From Zobellia galactanivorans (lineage in GTDB: Bacteria > Bacteroidota > Bacteroidia > Flavobacteriales > Flavobacteriaceae), in assembly GCF_000973105.1 (NCBI RefSeq), contig NC_015844.1:4460501-4524500 (forward strand): DNA of 64,000 nucleotides, given 5' to 3'. The translations under genes were made by a program, and so were the position numbers. Positions 51,916 to 61,577 of this stretch are shown here, in pieces. Within the stretch, counting starts at the first letter, position 1. Each line of letters starts with the position of its first letter. Under the pieces are notes generated by a model that saw only the letters and a program-made list of their open reading frames with translations, ran no database searches and was not told the DNA's origin.

Positions 51916-53034
51916 TTAGCTATTAAGCATAACCGGCATAACCAACATGGTTACATTTTCACCTTCGTCCAGTCCGTCGATAGGGGTAAGGATACCTGCT
52001 CTGTTCGGCAAGCTCATTTCCAAGGAAACATCATCGGAATTGAGATTGTTCAACATTTCGGTCAAGAATCGGGAGTTAAAGCCAATTTGCATATCGTCAC
52101 CTTGGTAAGAACAGGTCAAACGCTCTTCGGCCTTGTTGCTGTAATCGATATCCTCGGCAGAAATATTCAATTCGGCCCCTGCGATTTTTAAACGTATCTG
52201 GTGGGTAGTCTTGTTAGAGAAAATAGCGACCCTTTTTACCGAGCTCAAAAATTGATTTCGGGCAATAGAAAGTACATTAGGATTCTCCTTAGGGATTACT
52301 GCTTCGTAGTTCGGATATTTTCCATCGATCAAACGACAGATAAGTTCGGTATTTTCAAAACTGAACTTGGCATTACTGTCATTGTATTCGATAACGACAT
52401 CAGATTCGCTACCGGACAAAATTCCCTTTAAGAGTGTTAAGGGTTTCTTCGGCATTATAAATTCGGCTACTTGCGAAGCCGTAACATCCGTTCTTTGATA
52501 TTTTACCAATTTGTGGGCATCGGTAGCGACAAAGGTTAGGTTTTCGGGTGAGAATTGAAAAAAGACACCGCTCATCACCGGCCTAAGGTCATCGTTACCG
52601 GCCGCAAATATGGTTTTGTCAATGGCCGTGGCCAAAATATCGCCGAGAAGGGTAGTTGAACTAGGGTTGGCCAGTTCAACGGCTTTCGGAAATTCGGCAC
52701 CATCTGCATAGGCCAAGGCATACTTACCATGGTTTGAGCTGATCTCTACCGTATTGTTATCCTCTACAACAAAGGTCAAGGGCTGTTCGGGAAAAGTCTT
52801 TAGGGTTTCCAATAAAAGACGCGCCGGAACGGCAATGGTCCCTTGGTTGTCAGAATCCACATCCAGTACCGAACTCATTGTAGTTTCAAGATCCGAAGCG
52901 GAGACCGTTAGTTTATTGTTGTCAAGGTCGAATAAAAAATTATCTAAAATAGGTAGCGTGTTGCTATTGTTGATAACACCACCTAAAACTTGTAACTGCT
53001 TTAAGAGATACGTACTGGATACTATGAATTTCAT
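51916..53034 (-). CDS. dnaN: DNA polymerase III subunit beta (sliding clamp)
   Basis: The 372-residue protein starts MKFIVSSTYLLKQLQVLGG and has the three-fold clamp repeats: LPILDNFLFDLDNNKLTVSASDLETTM, RPVMSGVFFQFSPENLTFVATDAHKLV, and the C-terminal LNNLNSDDVSLEMSLPNRAGILTP ending in VTMLVMPVML. It forms the ring that tethers DNA polymerase III to DNA. It follows gldG on the minus strand after a 130-base gap with its own promoter-like box. It is not next to dnaA, as is common in flavobacteria. Confidence 0.96.
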   Translation of the reverse strand: MKFIVSSTYLLKQLQVLGGVINNSNTLPILDNFLFDLDNNKLTVSASDLETTMSSVLDVDSDNQGTIAVPARLLLETLKTFPEQPLTFVVEDNNTVEISSNHGKYALAYADGAEFPKAVELANPSSTTLLGDILATAIDKTIFAAGNDDLRPVMSGVFFQFSPENLTFVATDAHKLVKYQRTDVTASQVAEFIMPKKPLTLLKGILSGSESDVVIEYNDSNAKFSFENTELICRLIDGKYPNYEAVIPKENPNVLSIARNQFLSSVKRVAIFSNKTTHQIRLKIAGAELNISAEDIDYSNKAEERLTCSYQGDDMQIGFNSRFLTEMLNNLNSDDVSLEMSLPNRAGILTPIDGLDEGENVTMLVMPVMLNS

Positions 53035-53117
53035 AGGAGAATCGTTATTTCAATTTGTGGGATATAGTGTCTAAAAATGTCTCGAAATTAAACCAAGTTC
53101 CGAAAAACTCAGTGAAA

Positions 53118-53125
53118 CAAAGATA
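53118..53125 (-). promoter_or_regulatory. candidate -7 box of the dnaN promoter
   Basis: CAAAGATA at 53118-53125 reads TATCTTTG on the minus strand, a full match to TAnnTTTG. It lies between gldG and dnaN, about 80 bases before the dnaN ATG. A TTTG on the same strand is present upstream at slightly long spacing. Confidence 0.45.
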
Positions 53126-53164
53126 TTTGAAATGCATTTTTTACCGAAACAAACTTATTAACAT

Positions 53165-54835
53165 CTAGGCCCCGTATTTGCGCTTTCTAAAATAGTTGAA
53201 AAATGCCCCAAAAAGAAGTGTCAATCCTACGGGAAGCCCAATATTTATTAGCTGCCAATAGCTTTTATGGTCGACAATCTTTTTGGCGTCCATGAGGGGT
53301 ACGGCCACTTTTTTATTTCGAATGTTTATAAGTCCTTTTTCGTCTAAAAGGTAATTCATGGCGTTTATTAAAAATTCTTTGTTTCCATAATAGTTGTTTG
53401 TCCACTTGTCGTAACCCAATTCCAAGGGCCTATTGTTCCGTACCTGATTGCGTATGATGTCGCCATCCGAAATTACCAACATGGCATTCTCTTGACCTTG
53501 GTCAAGGGTGCCTTTCAAGGCTACCGGCTTGACCCGATTGGCGAATGCCGATGTAAATTTACCGTTGATAAGAACGGCCAAGGGGTTGTTGCCCTTGTTG
53601 TAGCGTTCTTTGTCGGGAGGGGTGTTTAGGTCTATAAGGTCTAGACTGATTTGCTTAGGTGTACCGTCTAATTTTGACAGGGGCGAACTCGACAGTAGTA
53701 TGGTCTTTTTATTGCTATTGGCCAAGGTATCTATAGAGTTGGCAAATTGAAACCGTATGGCCTCAAGGTTATTGTTTATAGGATGGTCGTTTTTTGAAAA
53801 GACCATCGGGTGGTAATACCAAGGAACGGGATTGTACTGTGAATCGTTTCCTTCTCCCGATGCAATTACGATTTGGGTGAAATACATATCGTTCACCAAA
53901 TTGCCGTTGACCCGTACACCGTACTTAAAGAAGAAATCGGTAAGGTTTAAGTCCCTCGGAAGCGCCATGGCCGTACCACTTTGATTAAAAAGGCTGTCCA
54001 ATTCCATATTCACCTGGTCGATAAGCCACATCGACTTGCCCCCGTTTACGATGTATTGGTCGAGCACATATTTTTCGGCATCGGTAAAGGCTTCGGTAGG
54101 TTTGGCGATCAGGGCAAGGTCAAATTCCTTTAATTGGTCTAGGGTCCCCTGCGGATTGTTGGTCACCGAATCAAGTGTAATGGCACCTATATTATAATAC
54201 TCACGAATGGAGGTGAGAAAATCAGCGATATAAATATCATCAAGTTCGCCATTCCCCTTTAATATGGCAATTCGTTTTTTCTCGGTAAGGTTTACCTTGG
54301 CAAATGCATCGCTAAAGGCATATTCCAAGTTCTGTACAGAATTGTTGACCCGGTCCTCGGTGGAGGCCCCTAACTTATTCTTGAGCAAGGGCACCTTAAC
54401 GGTCTTGTTCTTATAGTTGACCATGGCCCAAGGAAAAACGATTTCTTGTGACACCTTGCCACTGTCCTCTACGGTAACTTGTGCGGGTTTTAGGCCCAAT
54501 GCCTGTAGGTCGGTAAGTGTGCCTTCAATGTTTTCGGTATCTTCAAGCGGGTCTACAAAATTGAATTTTATATTGTTGTTCTTACTGGCGAATTCCTCCA
54601 GCAACTGGCGTGTCTCGGTCTTTAGTCTTAAGAATTCAGGAGGGAGGTTGCCCTCCAGGAGCACATCTACGATAACCGGTTGGTCAAAATTTTCTACCGT
54701 GTTCAAGGCTTCCTGCGATAGGGTATACCTTTGGTCTTCGGTAAGGTCAAAACGGGTATACACCCAACCGGAGGCAAAATTGATTATCAGTAGAACGATC
54801 AATGCGGCAACTACGCCAATAGCATTTTTCTTCAT
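53165..54835 (-). CDS. gldG: gliding-associated ABC transporter auxiliary protein GldG
   Basis: The 556-residue protein has an N-terminal membrane segment (VVAALIVLLIINFASGWVY), the start RFDLTEDQRYTLSQEAL, and a large extracytoplasmic domain of the GldG/IFT52-like type (IAILKGNGELDDIYIADFL; ALIAKPTEAFTDAEKYVLD; GGKSMWLID). A C-terminal membrane segment (WQLINIGLPVGLTLLFGAFF) ends in RKRKYGA. GldG works with the permease GldF and the ATPase GldA in gliding motility of Bacteroidota. Its start overlaps the gldF stop by one base. Confidence 0.95.
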   Translation of the reverse strand: MKKNAIGVVAALIVLLIINFASGWVYTRFDLTEDQRYTLSQEALNTVENFDQPVIVDVLLEGNLPPEFLRLKTETRQLLEEFASKNNNIKFNFVDPLEDTENIEGTLTDLQALGLKPAQVTVEDSGKVSQEIVFPWAMVNYKNKTVKVPLLKNKLGASTEDRVNNSVQNLEYAFSDAFAKVNLTEKKRIAILKGNGELDDIYIADFLTSIREYYNIGAITLDSVTNNPQGTLDQLKEFDLALIAKPTEAFTDAEKYVLDQYIVNGGKSMWLIDQVNMELDSLFNQSGTAMALPRDLNLTDFFFKYGVRVNGNLVNDMYFTQIVIASGEGNDSQYNPVPWYYHPMVFSKNDHPINNNLEAIRFQFANSIDTLANSNKKTILLSSSPLSKLDGTPKQISLDLIDLNTPPDKERYNKGNNPLAVLINGKFTSAFANRVKPVALKGTLDQGQENAMLVISDGDIIRNQVRNNRPLELGYDKWTNNYYGNKEFLINAMNYLLDEKGLINIRNKKVAVPLMDAKKIVDHKSYWQLINIGLPVGLTLLFGAFFNYFRKRKYGA

Positions 54836-55566
54836 TATCGGTTTGTGTTTTTAAGCTTTTCTACCGTAAGAAAAAGAAAGAAAGCGGTCAAGGAAACAAA
54901 ATAAACCAGGTCTCGGGTGTCGAGTACGCCCCGGGCAATACTCTCAAAGTGATGTTTCATACCCAATTTTTGAACAAAAACAACGGTTTCACTGGTATCC
55001 ATAATGGTAGCCAGACCTTCAAAACCATAATACAGTATAAAACAAAGTACGAGCCCCGTAATGAAGGCTACGATCTGGTTTTCCGAGAGCGTAGACGCAA
55101 AAAGCCCCACGGCGGTATAACAGGCCATTAGGAATAGGGTCCCGAAATACGAACCTATGACCAGGCCCGTATCTATATTACCTGCCGTAGTGCCCAACTG
55201 GGATACGGTGTAAGCATAAAGCAAGGTCGGGATCAGGGCAATTACTCCCAAAGCCAAGGTGCCCAGAAATTTACCTAAAACGGTTTGCCAAAGGGTAAGT
55301 GGCTTGATAAAGAGCAATTCTAAGGTGCCTAGTTTTTTCTCCTCCGAGAAACTTTTCATGGTAATGGCGGGAATCAAAAAAAGAAAGACCCACGGGGCCA
55401 ACAGAAAAAAGTTGCCCAAATCGGCAAATCCGTAGTCGAAAATATTGAACGGTCCCTTGAAAACCCATAGAAACAGTCCGTTGAGAACAAGAAAAAGGCC
55501 GATGACCAAATACCCTATGGGCGAAGTAAAGAACGATTGTATTTCACGTTTGAAAATGGCGAGCAT
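54835..55566 (-). CDS. gldF: gliding-associated ABC transporter permease GldF
   Basis: The 243-residue protein has about six membrane segments typical of ABC-2 permeases: MLAIFKREIQSFFTSPIGYL, NFFLLAPWVFLFLIPAITM, VLGKFLGTLALGVIALIPTL. The cytoplasmic motif SFSEEKKLGTLELLFIKPL is the common hallmark of this family. Together with the coupled gldG gene this identifies GldF. The ATPase gene gldA is not in the window. GldF/GldG/GldA are needed for gliding in several Flavobacteriia, which agrees with a surface-living, polysaccharide-degrading lifestyle. Confidence 0.94.
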   Translation of the reverse strand: MLAIFKREIQSFFTSPIGYLVIGLFLVLNGLFLWVFKGPFNIFDYGFADLGNFFLLAPWVFLFLIPAITMKSFSEEKKLGTLELLFIKPLTLWQTVLGKFLGTLALGVIALIPTLLYAYTVSQLGTTAGNIDTGLVIGSYFGTLFLMACYTAVGLFASTLSENQIVAFITGLVLCFILYYGFEGLATIMDTSETVVFVQKLGMKHHFESIARGVLDTRDLVYFVSLTAFFLFLTVEKLKNTNR

Positions 55567-55734
55567 ATATAAAGCTTCTAGATTGTGGTGTATTTCTTCC
55601 GGTCGGTCTGAAATACAGCTAGGTTTGAGGTTGTTTTATGATGAAAGCTTAAAACCATGTCATCAAATTTATAAACAATTTCAATTTAAACCAGTATTTG
55701 TTCGATTCATTCTTAATCGGTTTGTAGGCGATTT

Positions 55735-56568
55735 CTATACAAAGCTAATGGTAACGGTATCCCTGTAATCGAGTCCGAGTAGGGTAGAGGCCCCACCTAC
55801 GGTGTTCAGGTCACTTTTGTATATGGACAATTGCACATATCCGGCACTGTTAAAAAGGGCCAAAAGATCACCAGCTCCCTTACGCTGGCTTCTTTCTAGG
55901 TCAAAATTGATAATGTCACTATACTTATTATGTATTTTCTTGATTTTGGTCGTACGGGCGTTGAGTTCAAAATCGCGTCCCTTACGGTAGGCTTCAAAAT
56001 AGTTCCTATGGATATTGGTCACCACGTTTCCGTAGTTGTCTATATAGATAACGCTGCCGATGATTTTGTTACCGTTATCGGTGGCGCTGGGGGCAAATTC
56101 CCTAAGCTCCTTCAATCCGTCAAAAGGCTTGCCCACAACTTCCAAGGTACCTCCACGGGCAATATGGCAGGCTACCTGTACAAAAACGTCAAGCACGGGA
56201 AAGGAACCGTGGCTGGGGTTGGGTATGTTCAGTTCCACGACTTTTTCGGGCTGGACCTCACTGGTAATGAGTCCGATCACCCCATTGTTGGCACTGATAA
56301 AATAATGGCCGTTTACTAGAACCGCAATATGTTGGTTTTCTGGGGTGGGTTCCGAATCTACACCAACGATATGTATGGTGCCTTCAGGAAAATGTTTGTA
56401 GGCATTCTCTAAGATATAGGCACATTCCTGAATGTTGAACGGACTTATATCATGGGAAATATCAACTATTTTTGCATCGGAGAGCTCTTTATAGATAGTT
56501 CCCTTAAGGGTACCGACAAAGTAGTCTTTTAGACCAAAATCTGTAGTAAGCGTTATAATCGGAGTCAT
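55735..56568 (-). CDS. SAM hydroxide adenosyltransferase/hydrolase family protein (DUF62, chlorinase/fluorinase-like)
   Basis: The 277-residue protein has ITLTTDFGLKDYFVGTLKG at the N-terminus, the SAM-binding signature of the DUF62/fluorinase fold, then IVDISHDISPFNIQECAYIL. Further on are FPVLDVFVQVACHIARGG and YIDNYGNVVTNI. The usual VDPGVG element reads VGVDSEPTPEN here, and PDNG reads ANNG, differences I remember from flavobacterial homologues. Characterised members hydrolyse S-adenosylmethionine to adenosine and methionine. It lies upstream of gldF on the same strand, with a 168-base gap, and is divergent from phoH. Confidence 0.88.
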   Translation of the reverse strand: MTPIITLTTDFGLKDYFVGTLKGTIYKELSDAKIVDISHDISPFNIQECAYILENAYKHFPEGTIHIVGVDSEPTPENQHIAVLVNGHYFISANNGVIGLITSEVQPEKVVELNIPNPSHGSFPVLDVFVQVACHIARGGTLEVVGKPFDGLKELREFAPSATDNGNKIIGSVIYIDNYGNVVTNIHRNYFEAYRKGRDFELNARTTKIKKIHNKYSDIINFDLERSQRKGAGDLLALFNSAGYVQLSIYKSDLNTVGGASTLLGLDYRDTVTISFV

Positions 56569-56774
56569 GAATTCTTTTCATTTATATCAAGAAAAGTAGG
56601 TGTTAAACGAGCTTGGGAGGGTCGGACGATGAGGCGTGCAACGGTAATAACTACGCTAAACCGATATAGAAAGGAATGCAAGATGCTACTGGAAAATGTA
56701 AAAATCTGATTATTTAAGTTCGCTATCATACAGTAATGTTGATATGTTTTAGTTAGGCAAACTGAAATTTTCGT

Positions 56775-56782
56775 TAAGTTTG
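56775..56782 (+). promoter_or_regulatory. candidate -7 box of the phoH-purC promoter
   Basis: TAAGTTTG matches the TAnnTTTG consensus and lies about 77 bases before the phoH start in the 290-base divergent region with the DUF62 gene. Confidence 0.45.
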
Positions 56783-56858
56783 TTAAACAAAATTATAACA
56801 AAAAAACAGTCAGGCGAAATATTATGTTCACGGGCTCTCATTTTAACACCTCCACTTT

Positions 56859-57812
56859 TTGAACGAACTGATAATAGAACTTACAGAGATTAGCCCACGC
56901 GAATTTTTCGGGCAACAAAATCAAAATATAGATTTACTAAAAAAGTATTTTCCAAAGCTCAAGATCGTAGCAAGGGGAAGCAAAATTAAAGTCTACGGTG
57001 ATGAAGAACTCCTCGAAGAGTTCGAACGCCGCTTTGATATGCTTACCGCCCATTTTGGCAAGTACAATAAATTAGACGAAAATAGCATTGAACGTGTGCT
57101 GACCAGCAATACGTCCCAAGACTATGAGTCTCCCGAGAACAGTGGGGAAACTTTGGTACATGGGGTTAATGGCCGTCTTATAAAACCACAGACCCTCAAT
57201 CAACGAAGGTTGGTCGATGCGGCCAAGAACAACGATATGGTCTTCGCCATTGGCCCGGCAGGTACGGGAAAGACCTATACCGGCGTAGCCTTGGCGGTTA
57301 AAGCCTTGAAGGAAAAGCAGGTAAAGCGCATTATCTTAACAAGACCTGCAGTCGAGGCTGGTGAGAACCTAGGCTTCTTGCCAGGGGATTTAAAGGAGAA
57401 ATTAGATCCCTATATGCAACCTTTGTACGACGGACTTAGGGATATGATACCTTCGGAAAAGCTGGCCCACTTGATAGAGAACGGAATCATTCAAATAGCC
57501 CCATTGGCCTTTATGCGCGGACGTACCTTGGATAATGCCTTTGTTATTTTGGATGAGGCCCAGAACACGACCCATGCACAAATGAAAATGTTCCTTACCC
57601 GTATGGGAAAGAACGCCAAATTTATGATTACCGGTGATCCCGGACAGATCGATTTGCCGAGAAGGGTGATTTCAGGACTCAAGGAAGCCCTTTTGATCCT
57701 TAAAAATACCCAGGGTATTGAAATTGTTTATCTCGACGATAAAGATGTGATTCGTCATAAGCTGGTAAAAAAGGTGATTGACGCATACAAGAATATAGAA
57801 CACCAAAATTAA
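56859..57812 (+). CDS. PhoH family ATPase
   Basis: The 317-residue protein starts with TTG ([18 protein letters not shown]). It has an N-terminal KH-like region ([24 protein letters not shown]), then the PhoH core: Walker [40 protein letters not shown], Walker [23 protein letters not shown], and [10 protein letters not shown]. It is a cytoplasmic nucleotide-binding protein thought to act on RNA. No in-frame ATG is near the start; the conserved N-terminus supports TTG. It is followed after 38 bases by purC on the same strand. Confidence 0.92.
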   Translation: MNELIIELTEISPREFFGQQNQNIDLLKKYFPKLKIVARGSKIKVYGDEELLEEFERRFDMLTAHFGKYNKLDENSIERVLTSNTSQDYESPENSGETLVHGVNGRLIKPQTLNQRRLVDAAKNNDMVFAIGPAGTGKTYTGVALAVKALKEKQVKRIILTRPAVEAGENLGFLPGDLKEKLDPYMQPLYDGLRDMIPSEKLAHLIENGIIQIAPLAFMRGRTLDNAFVILDEAQNTTHAQMKMFLTRMGKNAKFMITGDPGQIDLPRRVISGLKEALLILKNTQGIEIVYLDDKDVIRHKLVKKVIDAYKNIEHQN

Positions 57813-57850
57813 TACGAAACCCTCTTTTAATAGAAAATTACCCGCATAGA

Positions 57851-58801
57851 ATGAGCAGTACCATTACAGATACGAATTTTGAATTTCCTGGCCAGAAAAG
57901 TATTTACAAGGGCAAGGTACGTGAAGTATATGAACTTGATAATGGAATCTTGGTCATGGTTGCCACCGATCGCCTATCGGCCTTTGATGTGGTGATGCCC
58001 AAAGGTATTCCTTATAAAGGGCAGATCCTGAATCAGATCGCCACTAAAATGATGGATGCTACCAAAGATATCGTTCCCAATTGGTTAATGGCTACGCCAG
58101 ACCCCAATGTAGCGGTAGGGCATGCCTGTGAACCTTTCAAGGTGGAAATGGTCATTAGGGGCTATCTTTCGGGGCATGCGGCCCGTGAATATAAAGCAGG
58201 TAAGCGTATGTTGTGCGGCGTGGCCATGCCAGAGGGAATGAAGGAAAACGATAAATTCCCCAACCCCATTATTACCCCGGCTACCAAGGCTGAAATGGGA
58301 GATCACGATGAGGATATTTCTAAAGAGGATATTTTAAAAAGAGGTATCGTCTCTAAGGAGGATTATGAAGTTTTAGAGCAATATACACAAGCCCTTTTTG
58401 AAAGGGGTACCCAAATTGCGGCCGAAAGAGGACTCATACTGGTAGATACCAAATACGAATTCGGAAAGACCAAGGACGGTAAGATTGTTTTGATAGACGA
58501 AATCCATACGCCCGATTCTTCGCGTTATTTCTATGCCGACACCTATGCGGAATTACAGGAAAAAGGCGCGCCCCAAAAACAATTGTCGAAAGAGTTCGTA
58601 CGCCAATGGCTTATTGAAAACGGCTTTCAGGGGCTTGAAGGGCAAACCTTGCCCCATATGACCGATGAGTATATAGAAACGGTTTCCGAACGTTATATCG
58701 AACTGTACGAAAACATAACGGGCGAAGCTTTTCAAAAGGCCGATATATCGGATATCCAAACCCGTATTGAAAAGAACGTGTTGGCTTATTTAAAGGCTTG
58801 A
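57851..58801 (+). CDS. purC: phosphoribosylaminoimidazole-succinocarboxamide synthase
   Basis: The 316-residue protein has [32 protein letters not shown] at the N-terminus (SAICAR synthetase ATP-binding part), [38 protein letters not shown], and [30 protein letters not shown]. The length matches the eukaryotic/Bacteroidota-type PurC rather than the shorter E. coli type. It catalyses the ATP-dependent ligation of aspartate to CAIR in purine synthesis. It is probably co-transcribed with phoH. Confidence 0.96.
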   Translation: MSSTITDTNFEFPGQKSIYKGKVREVYELDNGILVMVATDRLSAFDVVMPKGIPYKGQILNQIATKMMDATKDIVPNWLMATPDPNVAVGHACEPFKVEMVIRGYLSGHAAREYKAGKRMLCGVAMPEGMKENDKFPNPIITPATKAEMGDHDEDISKEDILKRGIVSKEDYEVLEQYTQALFERGTQIAAERGLILVDTKYEFGKTKDGKIVLIDEIHTPDSSRYFYADTYAELQEKGAPQKQLSKEFVRQWLIENGFQGLEGQTLPHMTDEYIETVSERYIELYENITGEAFQKADISDIQTRIEKNVLAYLKA

Positions 58802-58805
58802 AGGC

Positions 58806-59462
58806 CTACTTCAGTAGTTTTTTAACCGAAAAATTTTTCTTTGTTTTTAATTTTTGCAGAATCTTCATAAAGGCAATGGCGGTAATGTAGGCATCGCCTA
58901 GTGCCGTATGCCGGTCTTTTTTGGAGATATCGAATTTTTCGGCCAGCTCATCGAGTGAATATTGGGGCTTGACCGGTAACAGTGGCGATTGGATCAGGGT
59001 TCGCTTGTAAAGGACGGAAGTATCGAGAAACTTGTTCTTTAGGTCGGGCATCCCGTGCCGGTTGAGGGCCTTGTTGATCATGGTTCGGTCGAAGCCGGCA
59101 TGATGGGCCACAAGAACCGAATTGCCGATGTAATCTAAAAATTGGATCAGGGCATCCAACTCCGTAATACGTTCCTTGGGCTCTTCCTGTAAAATACCGT
59201 GTATCTGAATGTTCTCGGCATGATAGAAATGCTGGTATAGATAGACCTCAAGACTTTGGTTTACATTGATATGGTTGTTCTGAAGGCTTAGGGCCCCGAT
59301 AGATAAGATACGGTCGGCTTCGTAATCAAAGCCCGTAGTTTCCGTATCGAGTACCACAAAGCGGATCTTTGAGAGGTCGTTCTCCGGCTTGGCGTTGAAC
59401 CGCTCTAAGTAATCCATCCAAAAATCGGGATAGTTCTTTTTTCGTTTTTTAAACAGGTTCAT
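58806..59462 (-). CDS. DnaQ-like 3'-5' exonuclease
   Basis: The 218-residue protein has the exonuclease motifs ExoI VLDTETTGFDYEADRILSIGA, ExoII LVAHHAGFDRTMINKAL and ExoIII HTALGDAYITAIAF, with all four acidic residues present. It belongs to the DEDDh family of the epsilon subunit of DNA polymerase III, but lacks evidence of being the replicative proofreading subunit. It overlaps the preceding cNMP/CBS gene by one base, so the two are translated together. That pairing is also common in other bacteria and suggests a nucleotide-processing role. Confidence 0.9.
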   Translation of the reverse strand: MNLFKKRKKNYPDFWMDYLERFNAKPENDLSKIRFVVLDTETTGFDYEADRILSIGALSLQNNHINVNQSLEVYLYQHFYHAENIQIHGILQEEPKERITELDALIQFLDYIGNSVLVAHHAGFDRTMINKALNRHGMPDLKNKFLDTSVLYKRTLIQSPLLPVKPQYSLDELAEKFDISKKDRHTALGDAYITAIAFMKILQKLKTKKNFSVKKLLK

Positions 59463-61387
59463 TAGCCCAATAGGTTTGTCACTTTAAAGCGTATTTTTAG
59501 AAGCTCCTGGAGGTCTTTAATGGTTTTAAAGCATCGCTTCAACTTGATTTTTTCTTCTTTGGTCAATTTGTTAAGCGCTATAAAACGCCCCGAGTCATTG
59601 TGTAGGAGTCCATGTCTGGTCCTGAATTTCAAAAGGGCTTTTGTAGCGTACGAGCAGGCCATGAACAATTCCTCGTTGTTGGGCTCCAGTTCGGCCAATT
59701 TTTCAAATCGCTCCGCCGTATTGTTGATCGACTTTACCTTATGGGAGAGGGTCAACACACGTGCACCATCGATCAAGGGCATCAAGGCCCTTCGTTTTAC
59801 ATCGAAAAAGTCTTTGTACTCGCCATCTTCCTCTACCAAGAAACTTCTGAAAAAACCACTAGGGGAAGGACTCTGCAATGCGCCACTGGCCAAGTGTAAA
59901 AAGAAGTTCGGGAATTTTTCCGTCGTATCGAATATGTGGGCACTAAGCTCGCTTACCAAATCGGGATCTCCGTACGATAGGTTGTAATCAAAAAATATGG
60001 AAGACAACAAGACCTGGTCAGGACCGGGATTGGTGATCCAATGGTAAATCCGCTCCTTCCATTCCGAAATACTGGAACACCACTCGGGGTTGGAAGCCAT
60101 CATTTCAGCAGGGCAGTACTCATAGCCTATACTAAAAAGACCTTTTGTGACAATCTTGGATAGATTCAAAAAATAGGCTCGGGTCGACCTTAATAAATAA
60201 TCGGGTACGTCTTCAAAGACCAAGGCGTTATCTTGATCTGTATGCAGTAATTGTTCGCTGCGCCCTTGGCTGCCCATGGCCAACCAGGCAAATTTAACCG
60301 GAGGAGGACTCTCCATCTTATCAAGTGCAATCTTGATGATCTGTTTGATGCACGCATCGTTAAGTTCCGATATGATTTTCGAGGTCAGGGTGAGGGGGAT
60401 GTTCTGGTCGAGATATCCTTGAAGCAGGTTCATGATCTGCCGGCGTACGGCCTTTAGCTTTTTGAAACCATTGGCACGTTTGATGGCCTTGATCAATACC
60501 GCAGGGTTGTTGCCCAACTCGAACATGATATCATGCTTGCTTATGATACCTACGGCCTCTGTATTCGGTGTACCATCCAAGGTTAGGCATAGATGGCTGA
60601 TGTTACTCTTCATCATGGCCATCTGGGCCTGGGTCACGGTCATTTTTTTCGGATAGGTAATAACTGGGGAGCTCATAATGCTTTTTGCCCTTGAGGTGAT
60701 AGGAAAGAGTCCCGTTGCAATTTTATTCCTAATGTCCTTATCCGTTATGATTCCCACGGGAAGCTTGTCTTTTAAGACCAACATAGCCCCTACTTTTTTT
60801 TCGGTCATGGTAGAGGCAATGGTTTTGATCATGGTGTTTTCGGTGCAGGTGACCAGCTTTTTTGAATAGTGGACGCACTGCAGGTCTAGGAGTTGATTGT
60901 CGCCTACCTTAGCATTTTCTGTCGATTCGGAGGCCCCGTAGAGTTTGCCCCTATGACTCTTTGAATAGGGATTTCTGGTGTTCGACGCAAAGCTTTCGAT
61001 AAGAAAGGTGCCTACTTCGTCGTACTTTTTTATGATCGGTTTGAAATCCACTATCGGGATGGCGTAAAGAATGGTCTCTTCGTAGGCCTTGGCCCCGATC
61101 TTATAATTTTCATTGGCAATAAGCGGCCTCAGTCCGAAGATGTCACCCTCGTCGCACAGGTCCACGACCTCGTCATTGGGTTCTTTGGTGAGTATGACCG
61201 CCCCTTTGTGCACGACATAAAAATACTTGTGCGCTTCTTCATCGATGGCGAAAATAGCCTCTCCCTTTACTTTGTAGACAATGCTTATTTCTTCCGATAG
61301 GCTTTCTATTTCTTTGATATCTATTTCATTGAAGGGGGGATAGTTTTTTAAAAAATCGGCGACCCTTGCTGAAATCGTGTTCTTCAT
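59462..61387 (-). CDS. cNMP-binding / CBS / DUF294 nucleotidyltransferase-like protein
   Basis: The 641-residue protein has an N-terminal cyclic-nucleotide-binding domain (about residues 10-125: VYKVKGEAIFAIDEEAHKYFYVVHKG, EGDIFGLRPLI). Two CBS domains follow (about 170-290: TMTEKKVGAMLVLKDKLPVGIITDKDIR; AQMAMMKSNISHLCLT). A DUF294 nucleotidyltransferase-like domain has WLAMGSQGRSEQLLHTDQDNAL, the GlnD-type GS(x)GR and D-x-D motif. The C-terminal DUF294_C part ends the protein. It could transfer a nucleotide in response to adenylate signals. It is the upstream gene of the pair with the DnaQ-like exonuclease. Confidence 0.9.
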   Translation of the reverse strand: MKNTISARVADFLKNYPPFNEIDIKEIESLSEEISIVYKVKGEAIFAIDEEAHKYFYVVHKGAVILTKEPNDEVVDLCDEGDIFGLRPLIANENYKIGAKAYEETILYAIPIVDFKPIIKKYDEVGTFLIESFASNTRNPYSKSHRGKLYGASESTENAKVGDNQLLDLQCVHYSKKLVTCTENTMIKTIASTMTEKKVGAMLVLKDKLPVGIITDKDIRNKIATGLFPITSRAKSIMSSPVITYPKKMTVTQAQMAMMKSNISHLCLTLDGTPNTEAVGIISKHDIMFELGNNPAVLIKAIKRANGFKKLKAVRRQIMNLLQGYLDQNIPLTLTSKIISELNDACIKQIIKIALDKMESPPPVKFAWLAMGSQGRSEQLLHTDQDNALVFEDVPDYLLRSTRAYFLNLSKIVTKGLFSIGYEYCPAEMMASNPEWCSSISEWKERIYHWITNPGPDQVLLSSIFFDYNLSYGDPDLVSELSAHIFDTTEKFPNFFLHLASGALQSPSPSGFFRSFLVEEDGEYKDFFDVKRRALMPLIDGARVLTLSHKVKSINNTAERFEKLAELEPNNEELFMACSYATKALLKFRTRHGLLHNDSGRFIALNKLTKEEKIKLKRCFKTIKDLQELLKIRFKVTNLLG

Positions 61388-61546
61388 ACGGCTAATTTAG
61401 AGCTAAAGTTAGGTCAGGATTTGCATTAAACAAAGTAAAACCGACTAAAGAAACGGGTGTTAATAATCTTTGGCCCCTCCTTGTCGTTCTAGGGGGAGAT
61501 TCTTAAAAGAAGCTATCGCAGTTGATGTGAAGCCCTGTTTATAGCT

Positions 61547-61554
61547 TATCTTTG
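61547..61554 (+). promoter_or_regulatory. -7 box that decides the FUSC start
   Basis: TATCTTTG fits TAnnTTTG and is preceded by TTG at 61522-61524, 22 bases away. Transcription would begin near 61560, after the first ATG at 61557, so the ATG at 61578 is the more likely start. Confidence 0.5.
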
Positions 61555-61577
61555 CCATGGTAAAGGGCCGTTTCAGT

